Notes under the pieces: generated by a model
The model's database searches: none
What the model saw: only the letters and a program-made list of their open reading frames with translations
What the model was told of the DNA's origin: nothing
Program-made: the position numbers and the translations under genes
Assembly (NCBI RefSeq): GCF_017114985.1
Contig: NZ_JABXKP010000060.1
Coordinates: 1 to 64,000 of the forward strand
Length of the DNA stretch: 64,000 nucleotides
Reading direction: 5' to 3'
From: Nostoc sp. JL33
Lineage (GTDB): Bacteria; Cyanobacteriota; Cyanobacteriia; Cyanobacteriales; Nostocaceae
In this document: positions 55,901-63,723 of the stretch, piece by piece
Layout: each line of letters opens with the position of its first letter
Position numbering within the stretch: position 1 is the first letter of the stretch

Positions 55901-56112
55901 TTATCGAAACAGAATTCATGCGTCAGTTGTCAGAATAAAGCCATGAATTCTGTATGATAGGCGGATAGGGCAGCTCTCTACCTTGAGGAGTCCGCTTAGA
56001 GAGCGCGTCTGGTAGAGACTCTTTTTAGACCCCCACTAAATCTGCATATTTACTGGTCAACTTTCGTAATGGTGGGTCTGAATCCCCTTTGGCACTGGTG
56101 GGCGGGGTTTGA
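55901..56112 (+). repeat. Dispersed element E, copy 3
   Basis: TTATCGAAACAGAATTCATG, CGTCAGTTGTCAGAATA, AGGCGGATAGG, ACCCCCACTAAAT (56029-56041), GGTGGGTCTGAATCCCC. The order of blocks matches copies at 898-1142 (reversed) and 36214-36420. It fills much of the spacer between psaC and the next small gene; no gene is supported in 55627-56229. Confidence 0.7.
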
Positions 56113-56229
56113 GATCGTTTTATAGTGAATGAGCGATCGCACTCAGCAATTTTTTTAGCGATCGCTCACGGATAACTTATATATTTGACTTTTTAAGTCT
56201 GGCAATCTCATAATTTTTACTTTTACAGA

Positions 56230-56466
56230 TCAGAGGATTTCAGAAATCGCAAACTCATCCTTTATAGCAGCAATTTCTGCTGGAATCTTTGGCTGACTGA
56301 CCATCACTTCCAGTTGTTCTTCGGGATTTTTGGCATCAGTAAATTTATCTTTTGTATACTCAGTTTCTCGGATTTGTCGAGCAATGCTTTCTAGTAGCCA
56401 AAGTTGTTCTTCCACAGACAAGGCACGGACGGAGCGCTCGATTTCTTGTAAATTCGGTGATATCAT
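56230..56466 (-). CDS. Small helical protein, possible orphan antitoxin
   Basis: A 78-residue acidic protein: MISPNLQEIERSVRALSVEEQLWLLESIARQIRE, then an acidic/proline linker and KIPAEIAAIKDEFAISEIL. The first part (ERSVRALS.EEQLWLLE.IARQIR) resembles short cyanobacterial antitoxin-like proteins found next to PIN- or MazF-type toxins. No toxin gene lies on either side, so it would be an orphan. The function is inferred only from this general resemblance. Confidence 0.55.
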   Translation of the reverse strand: MISPNLQEIERSVRALSVEEQLWLLESIARQIRETEYTKDKFTDAKNPEEQLEVMVSQPKIPAEIAAIKDEFAISEIL

Positions 56467-56674
56467 TTTGCTTCTGATTCCAAGCGGGGTGTATTTTCAA
56501 AAATATTATATTCAGTCTATCTGGTTAACCTAGAGCATCGCAAATTCCCCATCGTTCTCCCCACGCCTATCTTTTCATAAATCAAATGAGATTGCTATAA
56601 ATAACCAGAAGCCAATTTTATGACTTTTTAATTAGGTATTCCTGCTGAAGCAAAATCTACGCTAAACTGACTAC

Positions 56675-57043
56675 ATGAATTACGAAACAGCTCGGAAACT
56701 CCTCATAGATCAGACAATCATAACCGAGGAAAACCCAGATGCGCTGTTAACGCGTATGAAACACGGTTACCCGCCGGTACCCGGTCAGATCACCTCGATC
56801 TTGTTGGCATTGAAAGTGGTGTTTGAAGCCCTCAAAGATGCAAAGAGCCTAGACCGAGAACTGGCTTTAGCTCTTTATCAGTTAAGCATTAAGGCGCAAC
56901 AGCTATTTTCCGCAGGGCGTAAAGCCGGGGTTGATTGGCCGCCACTACTGAAAGAAGATTTGCTACGAATTTCCTTAGCATCTGAAAGTATCTTTTCGGG
57001 TATATGGCAAATCCTAGCTCCTATAGGGTTGGGGAACTTGTAG
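56675..57043 (+). CDS. Conserved helical protein of unknown function
   Basis: A 122-residue soluble protein: MNYETARKLLIDQTIITEENPDALLTRMKHGYPPVPGQITSILLALKVVFEALKD, then helices ELALALYQLSIKAQQLFSAGRKAGVDWPPLLKEDLLRISLASESIF. No cofactor motif or membrane segment is obvious. I have seen similar proteins only as cyanobacterial hypotheticals. It is convergent with the next exported protein gene. Confidence 0.6.
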   Translation: MNYETARKLLIDQTIITEENPDALLTRMKHGYPPVPGQITSILLALKVVFEALKDAKSLDRELALALYQLSIKAQQLFSAGRKAGVDWPPLLKEDLLRISLASESIFSGIWQILAPIGLGNL

Positions 57044-57126
57044 AACACCAATTTAGTAATCTTTAAACAAGAAAAGATAAGGGGGATGAGGGAGACAAGG
57101 GAAATGCCCTGTTTGGCCAATGCCCA

Positions 57127-57759
57127 TTAACGACTTTGCAGTTCCCTTTCTAACTTGTCTAGGTCAGTTTTGAGCAAAATCGTCATTTGACCGGTAAAAG
57201 CTTTGGCAGCCTTGGGTTCGGCAATTTCCACCCAATATACATAGCGATCGCCTACTCGTAATTCTCCCTTTAAAGCTTCCCGAATCGGAGTTTTGGCAAA
57301 ACGCGCCGAGTTAATTACGCTCTGGTTGGGATACTGGTACACGACTTGGGCGCGATCGTAGTCTTGATAAATCTCCAAGCCATAAATCACCCGCAAGGAT
57401 TCCTGGAGACGCGCAAATGTCATACCGTTAATGGCATCATACATAGCAATGCGCTCAGTCCGAATTCTGCTACGGTCTTTAGAAAATTCTATCCTACCGG
57501 GAGGCAACACCGACGCTTGAAAACTGAATCGTTGAGCAGCAGTATCAGTTTTTTGCACAAATAATTGCTCCCCGCTCCTGGGGCGAAGTGTAGGATGTGC
57601 TTTAATCCAGGCGCTTACTTCCTCTGTACTTTGCCCTGGTAAAGCATTCGCTTGGGAATCAAAAAGCGTTCCCACGCACAGCCCGGTTGCTAAAGAAAAA
57701 GGCAAAATTAGACAGTTAAGCAGAGATTTTTTCAGCATTTTCCTATTCAGGACTTTCAT
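57127..57759 (-). CDS. Exported protein of unknown function
   Basis: A 210-residue protein with a signal peptide (about 1-38, LLNCLILPFSLATGLCVGTLFDSQANA) and cleavage near ANALPG. The mature part is mixed alpha/beta: EEVSAWIKAHPTLRPRSGEQLFVQKTDTAAQRFSF, then MTFARLQESLRVIYGLEIYQDYDRAQVVYQYP and GDRYVYWVEIAEPK.....GQMTILLKTDLDKLERELQS. It is likely periplasmic. No family recognised. Its promoter lies in the spacer it shares with the disrupted antitoxin gene on the opposite strand. Confidence 0.65.
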   Translation of the reverse strand: MKVLNRKMLKKSLLNCLILPFSLATGLCVGTLFDSQANALPGQSTEEVSAWIKAHPTLRPRSGEQLFVQKTDTAAQRFSFQASVLPPGRIEFSKDRSRIRTERIAMYDAINGMTFARLQESLRVIYGLEIYQDYDRAQVVYQYPNQSVINSARFAKTPIREALKGELRVGDRYVYWVEIAEPKAAKAFTGQMTILLKTDLDKLERELQSR

Positions 57760-57896
57760 GGAAATTTCCCCATTAGTGAAGTAACCATAGTCTTCCCGTT
57801 TTCAGGAAGATTACTTCAAACCTCAACCCAACTTAAGACATTAAGGATCTTACTTATCAAGGCTGTATCATAGAAAAAGCCAAGGATGGAATCGTT

Positions 57897-58253
57897 ATGA
57901 GCATTACGTTCAGTCCAGAGCAAAAACTGATAATTCAAGCTTTGCTAGCCACAGGTAGATTTAACAGCGTTGATCAAGGAATTCAAACTGCATTAGACAT
58001 ACGAGTGAAAAAGAATGTAGAGACGTAGCAGTGCTACGTCTCTACAAGGGTTCTGGGTAACGCATATTTAATTTCACTCCTATGTCTATTGCGCCTTTTA
58101 GCTGAAGAGACTCTTTCCGATCAAGAATGGCTTGAAGAAACTCGCACCAAGATTGATGAAGGGATAGCATCACTTGAAAGGGGAGAAAGAATTGGTGGTG
58201 AAACTTTTGTGAATCAGCTTTTAACACAGTTGAAACAAGCAAAAGAGGCTTAG
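57897..58253 (+). pseudogene. ParD-like antitoxin gene interrupted by a MITE
   Basis: The gene starts with ATG at 57897 after AAGGATGG. It reads MSITFSPEQKLIIQALLATG, RFNSVDQGIQTAL, then enters MITE A. The reading frame meets TAG at 58026-58028, leaving a 43-residue product. Removing 57995-58090 (MITE plus one copy of ATT) restores QTALRLLAEETLSDQEWLEETRTKIDEGIASLERGE and QLLTQLKQAKEA in one frame, an 86-residue protein of ParD (CopG-type) length and style. Such antitoxins bind DNA and neutralise ParE toxins. The downstream part has no own start. Confidence 0.8.
57995..58087. mobile_element. MITE family A, copy 2, inside the antitoxin gene
   Basis: 93 bp with ends AGACATACGAGTGAAA and TTTCACTCCTATGTCT (near-perfect TIRs) and a central 29-bp hairpin (58017-58045, GTAGAGACGTAGCA arms). 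It is flanked by the direct repeat ATT (57992-57994 and 58088-58090), a likely target-site duplication. The copy at 34808-34901 is a close relative. Confidence 0.88.
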
Positions 58254-58255
58254 GA

Positions 58256-58399
58256 ATGAATCGGTACATTATCTCACTCCCTGCTTCTCGTGATTTGCAA
58301 GCGATAGCGCAAGCGCTGACTTGTCAGTTCGCAGATTATTTCGCGGTAGAAAATGTTCCGCATGGGAACGAGGAAAGCCTCATCAAGCTAGGTTTTTAG
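58256..58399 (+). pseudogene. ParE-like toxin remnant
   Basis: The ATG lies 2 bases after the antitoxin stop. The product MNRYIISLPASRDLQAIAQA...FADYFAVENV begins like ParE toxins (SP.A..DL..I.DYF), but a ~21-base insertion sits in the first helix and after AVENV the sequence changes into GTTCCGCATGGGAACGAGG, a piece of a REP-type repeat, and stops at residue 47. The catalytic and core beta-strands are missing. The toxin is therefore inactive, consistent with loss of its antitoxin being tolerated. Confidence 0.7.
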
Positions 58400-58530
58400 G
58401 ACTTGTGTACACTACCGTAGCTTTGGGAGAAGGATCTGTAGTAAATCTTGTTTTTTCATGTTTGAGGTATTCATTTTTTGGGAACCATACATAGAGTGAT
58501 AGTAAATTTATCGGACTATCTACCAGCAAG

Positions 58531-59367
58531 TTGCATTTAAATTCCCAAATATATCCAGACATGAAAACAAAAATAATTACATATATCTATGCTTTTAGCT
58601 TCATTTTTATTTGGAACGCTTTTGTCGCTAAGGTAATACTCCAGTTTCTACTAAATCTAAAATTTATTCCGGCAGATATATGTTATGTAATTACTAATAT
58701 AATCCCATTTATTATATTATTTGAGGTAGTTGCCAAGATACTATTTCTCTCAACTATTTCTAGCAAATTAAAATTTGTCCCCACACAGTTAGAAGCTCTA
58801 TCTCAAATAGATACTAAGACTTTCAATTCCTACACGAATGCTTTAGAGTCTCTCGGTTTTACTAGAATTAGTGACTTAGAACTGTCAGAATCTTCCCTTA
58901 CTGTCGCTAGAATTTTTTCCCATCCAAAACATTTTTGTTTTGCAGAAGTCATGCAAACACCTGGGCGTTCAATCGTGTTTTGTGCTATTGGCAGTGGTTT
59001 AGAGCAAGAATGGTCAGTTAGTTTTAGAGATAATTCTCCTACTCAGGCTATTGTCTATGCCTTTTTACGCCGCCCAAGGGGGATAATTGTTGTTCAACAG
59101 AGAGTAACTCCTGAAGAACTATTGCGATCGCATCTAAAATTTCGCCAGAAAATAATGCGTGACTTGAATTTACAGTTATTGCCAGATATTTCTATGGAAG
59201 CTTATTTTGATCAATCGCAAAGATCAAGGACACGTCTTAGAAAAGCACTATGGCGCAAAAGTGTCATCATTGGATTGGTAGAAATGGGGCTTTTTAGCTT
59301 GAAATCTGAGGCTCAAAAGTCTGAATGGCTAGGAGATTATGCCCGTTTAGCAGTTAGAAAAGGCTAA
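58531..59367 (+). CDS. Membrane-anchored protein of unknown function
   Basis: A 278-residue protein; the start may be Met11 (58561, MKTKIITYIYAF). Two hydrophobic helices lie at about 16-38 and 48-75 (FSFIFIWNAFVAKVILQF and VITNIIPFIILFEVVAKILF). The remaining ~200 residues are soluble: LEALSQIDTKTFNSYTNALESLGFTRISDLELSESSLTVARIFSHPKHFCFAEVMQ, then VTPEELLRSHLKFRQKIMRDLNLQLLPDISMEAYFDQSQRSRTRLRKALW. I recognise no family. Base composition is AT-rich and no partner gene is close. Confidence 0.65.
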   Translation: MHLNSQIYPDMKTKIITYIYAFSFIFIWNAFVAKVILQFLLNLKFIPADICYVITNIIPFIILFEVVAKILFLSTISSKLKFVPTQLEALSQIDTKTFNSYTNALESLGFTRISDLELSESSLTVARIFSHPKHFCFAEVMQTPGRSIVFCAIGSGLEQEWSVSFRDNSPTQAIVYAFLRRPRGIIVVQQRVTPEELLRSHLKFRQKIMRDLNLQLLPDISMEAYFDQSQRSRTRLRKALWRKSVIIGLVEMGLFSLKSEAQKSEWLGDYARLAVRKG

Positions 59368-59541
59368 TGTCAGTAAATCGACATAGATTAGAAAATTTAT
59401 AACTGCTTTCAATCCCAAATCGTGGTTTTGCGCCATACCTTTTTATGGGAGATCGTTGTCTTATTCTTGTTGCACGATGTTGGCAGCTATAGACATCGCT
59501 AGTTCAACCATCAAAGACGCACAAACTGCCGAGTGCCATCT

Positions 59542-59802
59542 TTAACACCCACGACTCGCAATCAGTTTAGCGTTAACAAAAGTCAGGATGCGCTCCAGTT
59601 CAGCAATTCCAGCATATTCGGCTTCTTCTTCAGGAGTCAGCAATCCAGCTTTTCCTTTCTCAAGCAATTCTTCTAGACGAGCATGTAACTCATCTGTGAA
59701 CTTAGCAAGGTTAACATGATCAACTTTCTCGATGGTGATGCCAGAGCGTAGCCATGACGAGGGTTCAATCATCAATACTGGGGTAATGACTTGAGGAGTC
59801 AT
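59542..59802 (-). CDS. Small conserved protein, unknown function
   Basis: An 86-residue protein: MTPQVITPVLMIEPSSWLRS, then a helical stretch FTDELHARLEELLEKGKAGLLTPEEEAEYAGIAELERILTFVNAKLIAS. The segment ELHARLEELLEKGKAGLLTPEEEAEYAGIAELERI resembles short proteins often encoded near toxin-antitoxin pairs in cyanobacteria, but no partner is present. It lies in a single-gene setting with HIP1-rich spacers. Confidence 0.55.
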   Translation of the reverse strand: MTPQVITPVLMIEPSSWLRSGITIEKVDHVNLAKFTDELHARLEELLEKGKAGLLTPEEEAEYAGIAELERILTFVNAKLIASRGC

Positions 59803-60039
59803 AGTGCTTTAGCCTATGTCTGTGGTGCTATATCTAATCATTGTAGTGTCCCCTGTGAATTGGCTGCCAAAATACTAATAAGCGATCGCCACCTTAATTA
59901 CTTTACGCGCTTTCATCTCATCAAACAGCTTTTCTAAATCATTTAGCGATCGCACTTTCGTCGTTAGGCTGCTTGAGGTTATTTAAAATCTGCTAAAGTT
60001 TCAGTTAACCTAAAACTCATAACTCAGCACTCAAGACTG

Positions 60040-61623
60040 ATGCAGAACAGGCAAGAAAAAATTTCGCAAGTGGTAGTGACTGCTGGGCAGATGCGCGATA
60101 TTGAAGAACGGATCTTTGCGGCGGGAATGCCTGTAGTAGCTTTGATGGAAAAGGTCGCGGGATTAATTGCCCGTCGCATTCAAGATATTTACCCGAACCT
60201 TGGACAAAGCGGAAACAATTCAAAATTACTCTCCCCCTCCCTAAATCCCCGTGTCGGAATTCTTGTCGGCCCCGGTCATAATGGCGGGGATGCTTTAGTA
60301 GTAGCCCGTGAATTACACTTTCGCGGGTATGAGGTTTGGATTTATTCTCCTTTCTCTAAGCTCAAAGAATTAACTTCGCAGCACTTGCAGTATGCTCAGA
60401 ATTTGGGTGTTCCAATTTATCAAACAATTGAGCAACTGCCAAATTCTGATTTTTTGATTGATGGCTTATTTGGGTTTGGTTTAGAAAGAAACCTTACTGA
60501 TCCCATCGCCTCTGCAATTAATCAGCTAAATGAATTGCCTGTGCCGATTTATAGTATTGATTTACCTTCGGGTTTACACACCGACACAGGCGAAGTATTA
60601 GGAACTGCGATTCGCGCCACTCACACTTTTTGCTTGGGTTTATGGAAACTAGCTTTCCTCCAAGATCAGGCGCTGGAATATCTCGGCAAAGCTGAGTTAA
60701 TCGATTTTGATATTCCTTTAGCTGATGTAGAAGCTGTTCTCAAAGATACACCCAAGATTAAACGTATTACACCAGCAACGGCACTTGCTACTTTACCCCT
60801 ACCCCGTCCATCAGTCACTCATAAATATAAGGAAGGACATTTACTGTTAATTTGCGGTTCGCGGCGTTATGCAGGTGGAGCAATTTTAACTGGTTTGGGT
60901 GCTAGGGCTAGTGGTGTGGGTATGGTTTCAATTGCCGTACCCGAATCGCTGAAATCTCTTTTGGTGTCACATTTGCCAGAAGCGCTAATTGTCGGTTGTC
61001 CAGAGACGGAAACTGGAGCGATCGCTCAATTGCAATTGCCAGAAAATACCGATCTAAGTTCCTTTAATGCGCTCGCTTGTGGCCCCGGTTTAACACGAGA
61101 TGCTACTTCGATTGTGCAAGAAGTGATTAACAGCGAACGCCCTCTAATTCTCGATGCCGATGGTTTAAATATCTTGGCACAAATGGGAGCGATCGCCACT
61201 TTAAAAAAACGCCAAGCAGTAACCGTACTCACACCCCACACTGGCGAATTCCAGCGATTGTTTCCTGATGTCGCCGATACCAAACATCACAGGGTGAAAG
61301 CAGTACAAGAAGCAGCCGCGCAAAGTGGGGCGGTAGTATTGTTGAAAGGGGCGAGAACTGCGATCGCAAACCCTGAAAGTGACGTTTGGATTGTTCCTGA
61401 AAGTACACCCGCCTTAGCGCGTGGCGGTAGCGGCGACGTGTTAACTGGGCTACTGGGTGGATTGTTGGCGCAAGCAGCAACTAAACAAATTCCCGTAGAA
61501 GATATTGTGGTAACTGCCGCTTGGTGGCATTCGCAAGCGGGTATAATAGCCGCCCAAGAGCGTACCGAATTGGGTGTAGATGCGTTTACATTGACACAAT
61601 ATTTGCTAAAAGCTCTAACTTAG
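60040..61623 (+). CDS. nnrD: Bifunctional NAD(P)H-hydrate epimerase / ADP-dependent dehydratase
   Basis: A 527-residue fused metabolite-repair enzyme that restores hydrated NADH/NADPH. The N-terminal epimerase (NnrE/YjeF-N, about 10-235) shows QMRDIEERIFAAGMPVVALME, VGPGHNGGDALVVARELH and LIDGLFGFGL. The C-terminal ADP-dependent dehydratase (NnrD, about 260-525) shows YKEGHLLLICGSRRYAGGAILTGLGA, NALACGPGL, LILDADGLNIL, LTPHTGEFQRL and ALARGGSGDVLTGLLGGLLAQ. The length is normal for the fusion. A RAYT element follows within 10 bases of its stop codon. Confidence 0.95.
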   Translation: MQNRQEKISQVVVTAGQMRDIEERIFAAGMPVVALMEKVAGLIARRIQDIYPNLGQSGNNSKLLSPSLNPRVGILVGPGHNGGDALVVARELHFRGYEVWIYSPFSKLKELTSQHLQYAQNLGVPIYQTIEQLPNSDFLIDGLFGFGLERNLTDPIASAINQLNELPVPIYSIDLPSGLHTDTGEVLGTAIRATHTFCLGLWKLAFLQDQALEYLGKAELIDFDIPLADVEAVLKDTPKIKRITPATALATLPLPRPSVTHKYKEGHLLLICGSRRYAGGAILTGLGARASGVGMVSIAVPESLKSLLVSHLPEALIVGCPETETGAIAQLQLPENTDLSSFNALACGPGLTRDATSIVQEVINSERPLILDADGLNILAQMGAIATLKKRQAVTVLTPHTGEFQRLFPDVADTKHHRVKAVQEAAAQSGAVVLLKGARTAIANPESDVWIVPESTPALARGGSGDVLTGLLGGLLAQAATKQIPVEDIVVTAAWWHSQAGIIAAQERTELGVDAFTLTQYLLKALT

Positions 61624-61630
61624 TTAAATC

Positions 61631-61680
61631 CCTCGTTCCCAGTCGGAGACTGGGAATGCCATCCTAGAGGCTCCGCCTCT
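61631..61680. repeat. Left REP-type inverted repeat of the RAYT unit
   Basis: CCTCGTTCCCAGTCGGAGAC then TGGGAATGCCATCC and GGCTCCGCCTCT. Its reverse complement matches the sequence at 62231-62282 almost base for base. The internal TTCCCAGTC/GACTGGGAA forms a hairpin. Confidence 0.88.
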
Positions 61681-61696
61681 AATTTAAAATAAAATC

Positions 61697-62230
61697 ATGG
61701 GACGCAGCCGCTACCACGTATTAGGAACCCAGCCACACTTCCTTACCTGCACAGTTATAAATTGGATACCACTATTCGGCAAAGTTGAATTTACACAAAT
61801 TATTTTAGATTCCCTAAATTTTCTGCAATGTCAGCAGCGTTTAACCTTGTACGGTTACGTAATTATGGAAAATCATCTCCATCTAATCGCCTCTGCCGCC
61901 AGTTTATCTAAAGAAATAGCAAACTTTAAATCATTTACGGCTCGCTCTATTATTGACTTACTTGAAAAAAATAATTCCAACTACATACTTAACCAGCTTG
62001 AGCTTTACAAATTAAAACATAAGACAAGACAAGAATATCAATTTTGGCAAGAAGGTTTCCATCCGCAGGCAATTCTGGATGAACAAATGTTTAGACAAAA
62101 GTTAGATTATATTCACAACAATCCAGTCAGACGTGGTTATGTGGATGATCCCGCACATTGGCGGTATTCTAGTTACCGCAATTACATTGGGCAACTAGGT
62201 TTATTACAAGTGGAGTTGATTCATGTGTGA
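61697..62230 (+). CDS. REP-associated tyrosine transposase (RAYT, Y1 HUH)
   Basis: A 177-residue single-strand DNA transposase of the IS200-like/RAYT family. The HUH motif is H60-L-H62 in VIMENHLHLIA, and the catalytic tyrosine is in the conserved KLDYIHNNPVRRGYV. WHF-like EGFHPQAI and the end HWRYSSYRNY are also typical. It is intact and lies between inverted REP repeats at 61631-61680 and 62231-62282. The enzyme should nick and move REP sequences. Insertion is tightly placed between nnrD and larC without damaging either. Confidence 0.92.
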   Translation: MGRSRYHVLGTQPHFLTCTVINWIPLFGKVEFTQIILDSLNFLQCQQRLTLYGYVIMENHLHLIASAASLSKEIANFKSFTARSIIDLLEKNNSNYILNQLELYKLKHKTRQEYQFWQEGFHPQAILDEQMFRQKLDYIHNNPVRRGYVDDPAHWRYSSYRNYIGQLGLLQVELIHV

Positions 62231-62282
62231 GGAAAGGCGGAGCCTTGAGGATGGCATTCCCAGTCGGAGACTGGGAACGAGG
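62231..62282. repeat. Right REP-type inverted repeat of the RAYT unit
   Basis: GGCGGAGCC, GGATGGCATTCCCAGTCGGA and GACTGGGAACGAGG, inverted relative to the left copy. It ends 8 bases before the larC stop codon (minus strand). A REP piece with GGGAACGAGG also lies in the ParE remnant near 58365. Confidence 0.88.
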
Positions 62283-62289
62283 ATTTGGA

Positions 62290-63570
62290 TCAGCCGTTGA
62301 CTAAATACCAACGCTGTAGCGCCAACCGTTGAATTTCGCGCCAGGGAATATTATGTTTTCGGGCTAACTCTGCACAATCTTCATATTCTGGCTGCACATT
62401 TGCAATAACTTTTTCTGGTGATTGTCCATTCCATGCTACCTTGACGCGCACTTTACCATATTCAATTTCCACTTGTTGAATTTCTCGTTGTAAAATGGCG
62501 CGTTGCTGAGTTGTTCTCCGAATGCCCAAAGTAGTGGTTTCACGAAATAAAACCGCTTCACAACTGAGTAAATTTTCTGGATGACAAATCACAGTCAACA
62601 AAATCCCTGGACGGGACTTTTTCATGCCGATCGCCTGGGTAAAAACATCTACCGCACCAGCTGCAAACAACGCCTCAAACACATAGCCGATCGCTTGCGG
62701 ATTTAAATCATCAATTTGGGTTTCTAGTACTGATATCGTTTCTAAATTTGAGCTAGTATCTTCAGAATCGCTGAAATTAGACTCTAAACTTGCGCTTTCG
62801 CCCAGCCAGAGGCGTAAAATATTGGGAATGGGTAAATTTATGGTTCCTGCTCCCAATCCTATCTGGTTGATAGCGATCGCAGGTGGTGAACCAAAATCTC
62901 TTGCCAAAGTAGTGGCGATCGCCGCTCCTGTTGGTGTCACTAGTTCTCTGTCAATCCCATTGCTATAAACTGGACAACCTCGCATTTCCCACAGCTTTAA
63001 TACTGCTGGTACTGGTACTGCCATCTGACCATGTGCAGCCTTAACAGTGCCGCCACCAGTCGGGAACGCCGAGCAGTAGAGTAAAGGCAATCCTGACTGA
63101 TTGCTCTCAATCCCCAACCAATCCAACCCCAGGCAAGTGCCCACAATATCTACGATCGCATCTACAGCACCCACCTCATGAAAATGAACTTTTTCAGGAG
63201 AAATGCCATGCACCGCCCCTTCTGCTACTGCTAGCTGTCGGAATACCGCCAAACTCCAAGCTTCTGCCCGCGATGGCAACCCCGCTTTCAGAATCATCCG
63301 CTCTATTTCTGGCAGGTGGCGTGTGTGATCATGACTGTGTTCGTGATCGTGGTGATGGTGGCGATCGTGTAGTAAATCCACATGGACTTTAGTCGCCTGC
63401 TGACCATTACGTTGGACAAGTTCTGCCCTTAACTGATATTCCTGTTCAATACCCAACCCATTGAGTTTTTCAATTAAATACTCCACAGGAACACCCAAAC
63501 TTACCAAAGCACCCAGGCACATATCACCAGAAATTCCTGTCGGACATTGAAGATAAGCAATTTTATTCAT
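62290..63570 (-). CDS. larC: Nickel pincer cofactor biosynthesis protein LarC
   Basis: A 426-residue single-ORF LarC, the CTP-dependent nickel insertase that completes the nickel-pincer nucleotide cofactor of lactate racemase-type enzymes. It begins MNKIAYLQCPTGISGDMCLGALV, the family signature, and contains HFHEVGAVDAIVDIVG, LVTPTGAAIATTL and LETQIDDLNPQ. A His-rich stretch (residues 68-85, HDRHHHHDHEHSHDHTRH) fits metal storage or delivery. In some species LarC is split by a frameshift; here it is continuous. larA and larB are not in the window. Confidence 0.93.
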   Translation of the reverse strand: MNKIAYLQCPTGISGDMCLGALVSLGVPVEYLIEKLNGLGIEQEYQLRAELVQRNGQQATKVHVDLLHDRHHHHDHEHSHDHTRHLPEIERMILKAGLPSRAEAWSLAVFRQLAVAEGAVHGISPEKVHFHEVGAVDAIVDIVGTCLGLDWLGIESNQSGLPLLYCSAFPTGGGTVKAAHGQMAVPVPAVLKLWEMRGCPVYSNGIDRELVTPTGAAIATTLARDFGSPPAIAINQIGLGAGTINLPIPNILRLWLGESASLESNFSDSEDTSSNLETISVLETQIDDLNPQAIGYVFEALFAAGAVDVFTQAIGMKKSRPGILLTVICHPENLLSCEAVLFRETTTLGIRRTTQQRAILQREIQQVEIEYGKVRVKVAWNGQSPEKVIANVQPEYEDCAELARKHNIPWREIQRLALQRWYLVNG

Positions 63571-63603
63571 AATAAATTAGTCATTATTTATTAGTCATTA
63601 GTC

Positions 63604-63718
63604 ATTGGGCATTGGGCATTGGTTATAATTATTCTCCCCTGCTTCCCCTGCTTCCCCTGCTTCCCCTGCTTCCCCTGCCCCTCTGCCCCCACTCCCCACT
63701 CCCCACTCCCCACTCCCC
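63604..63718. repeat. Heptamer and CTTCCCCTG tandem repeats
   Basis: GGGCATT heptamers at 63604-63621, then five units of TGCTTCCCC (63642-63680) and four of CCCCACT (63688-63717). All lie in the short spacer between the divergent larC and sua5-like genes, directly in front of the latter's start. Confidence 0.85.
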
Positions 63719-63723
63719 GTGTT

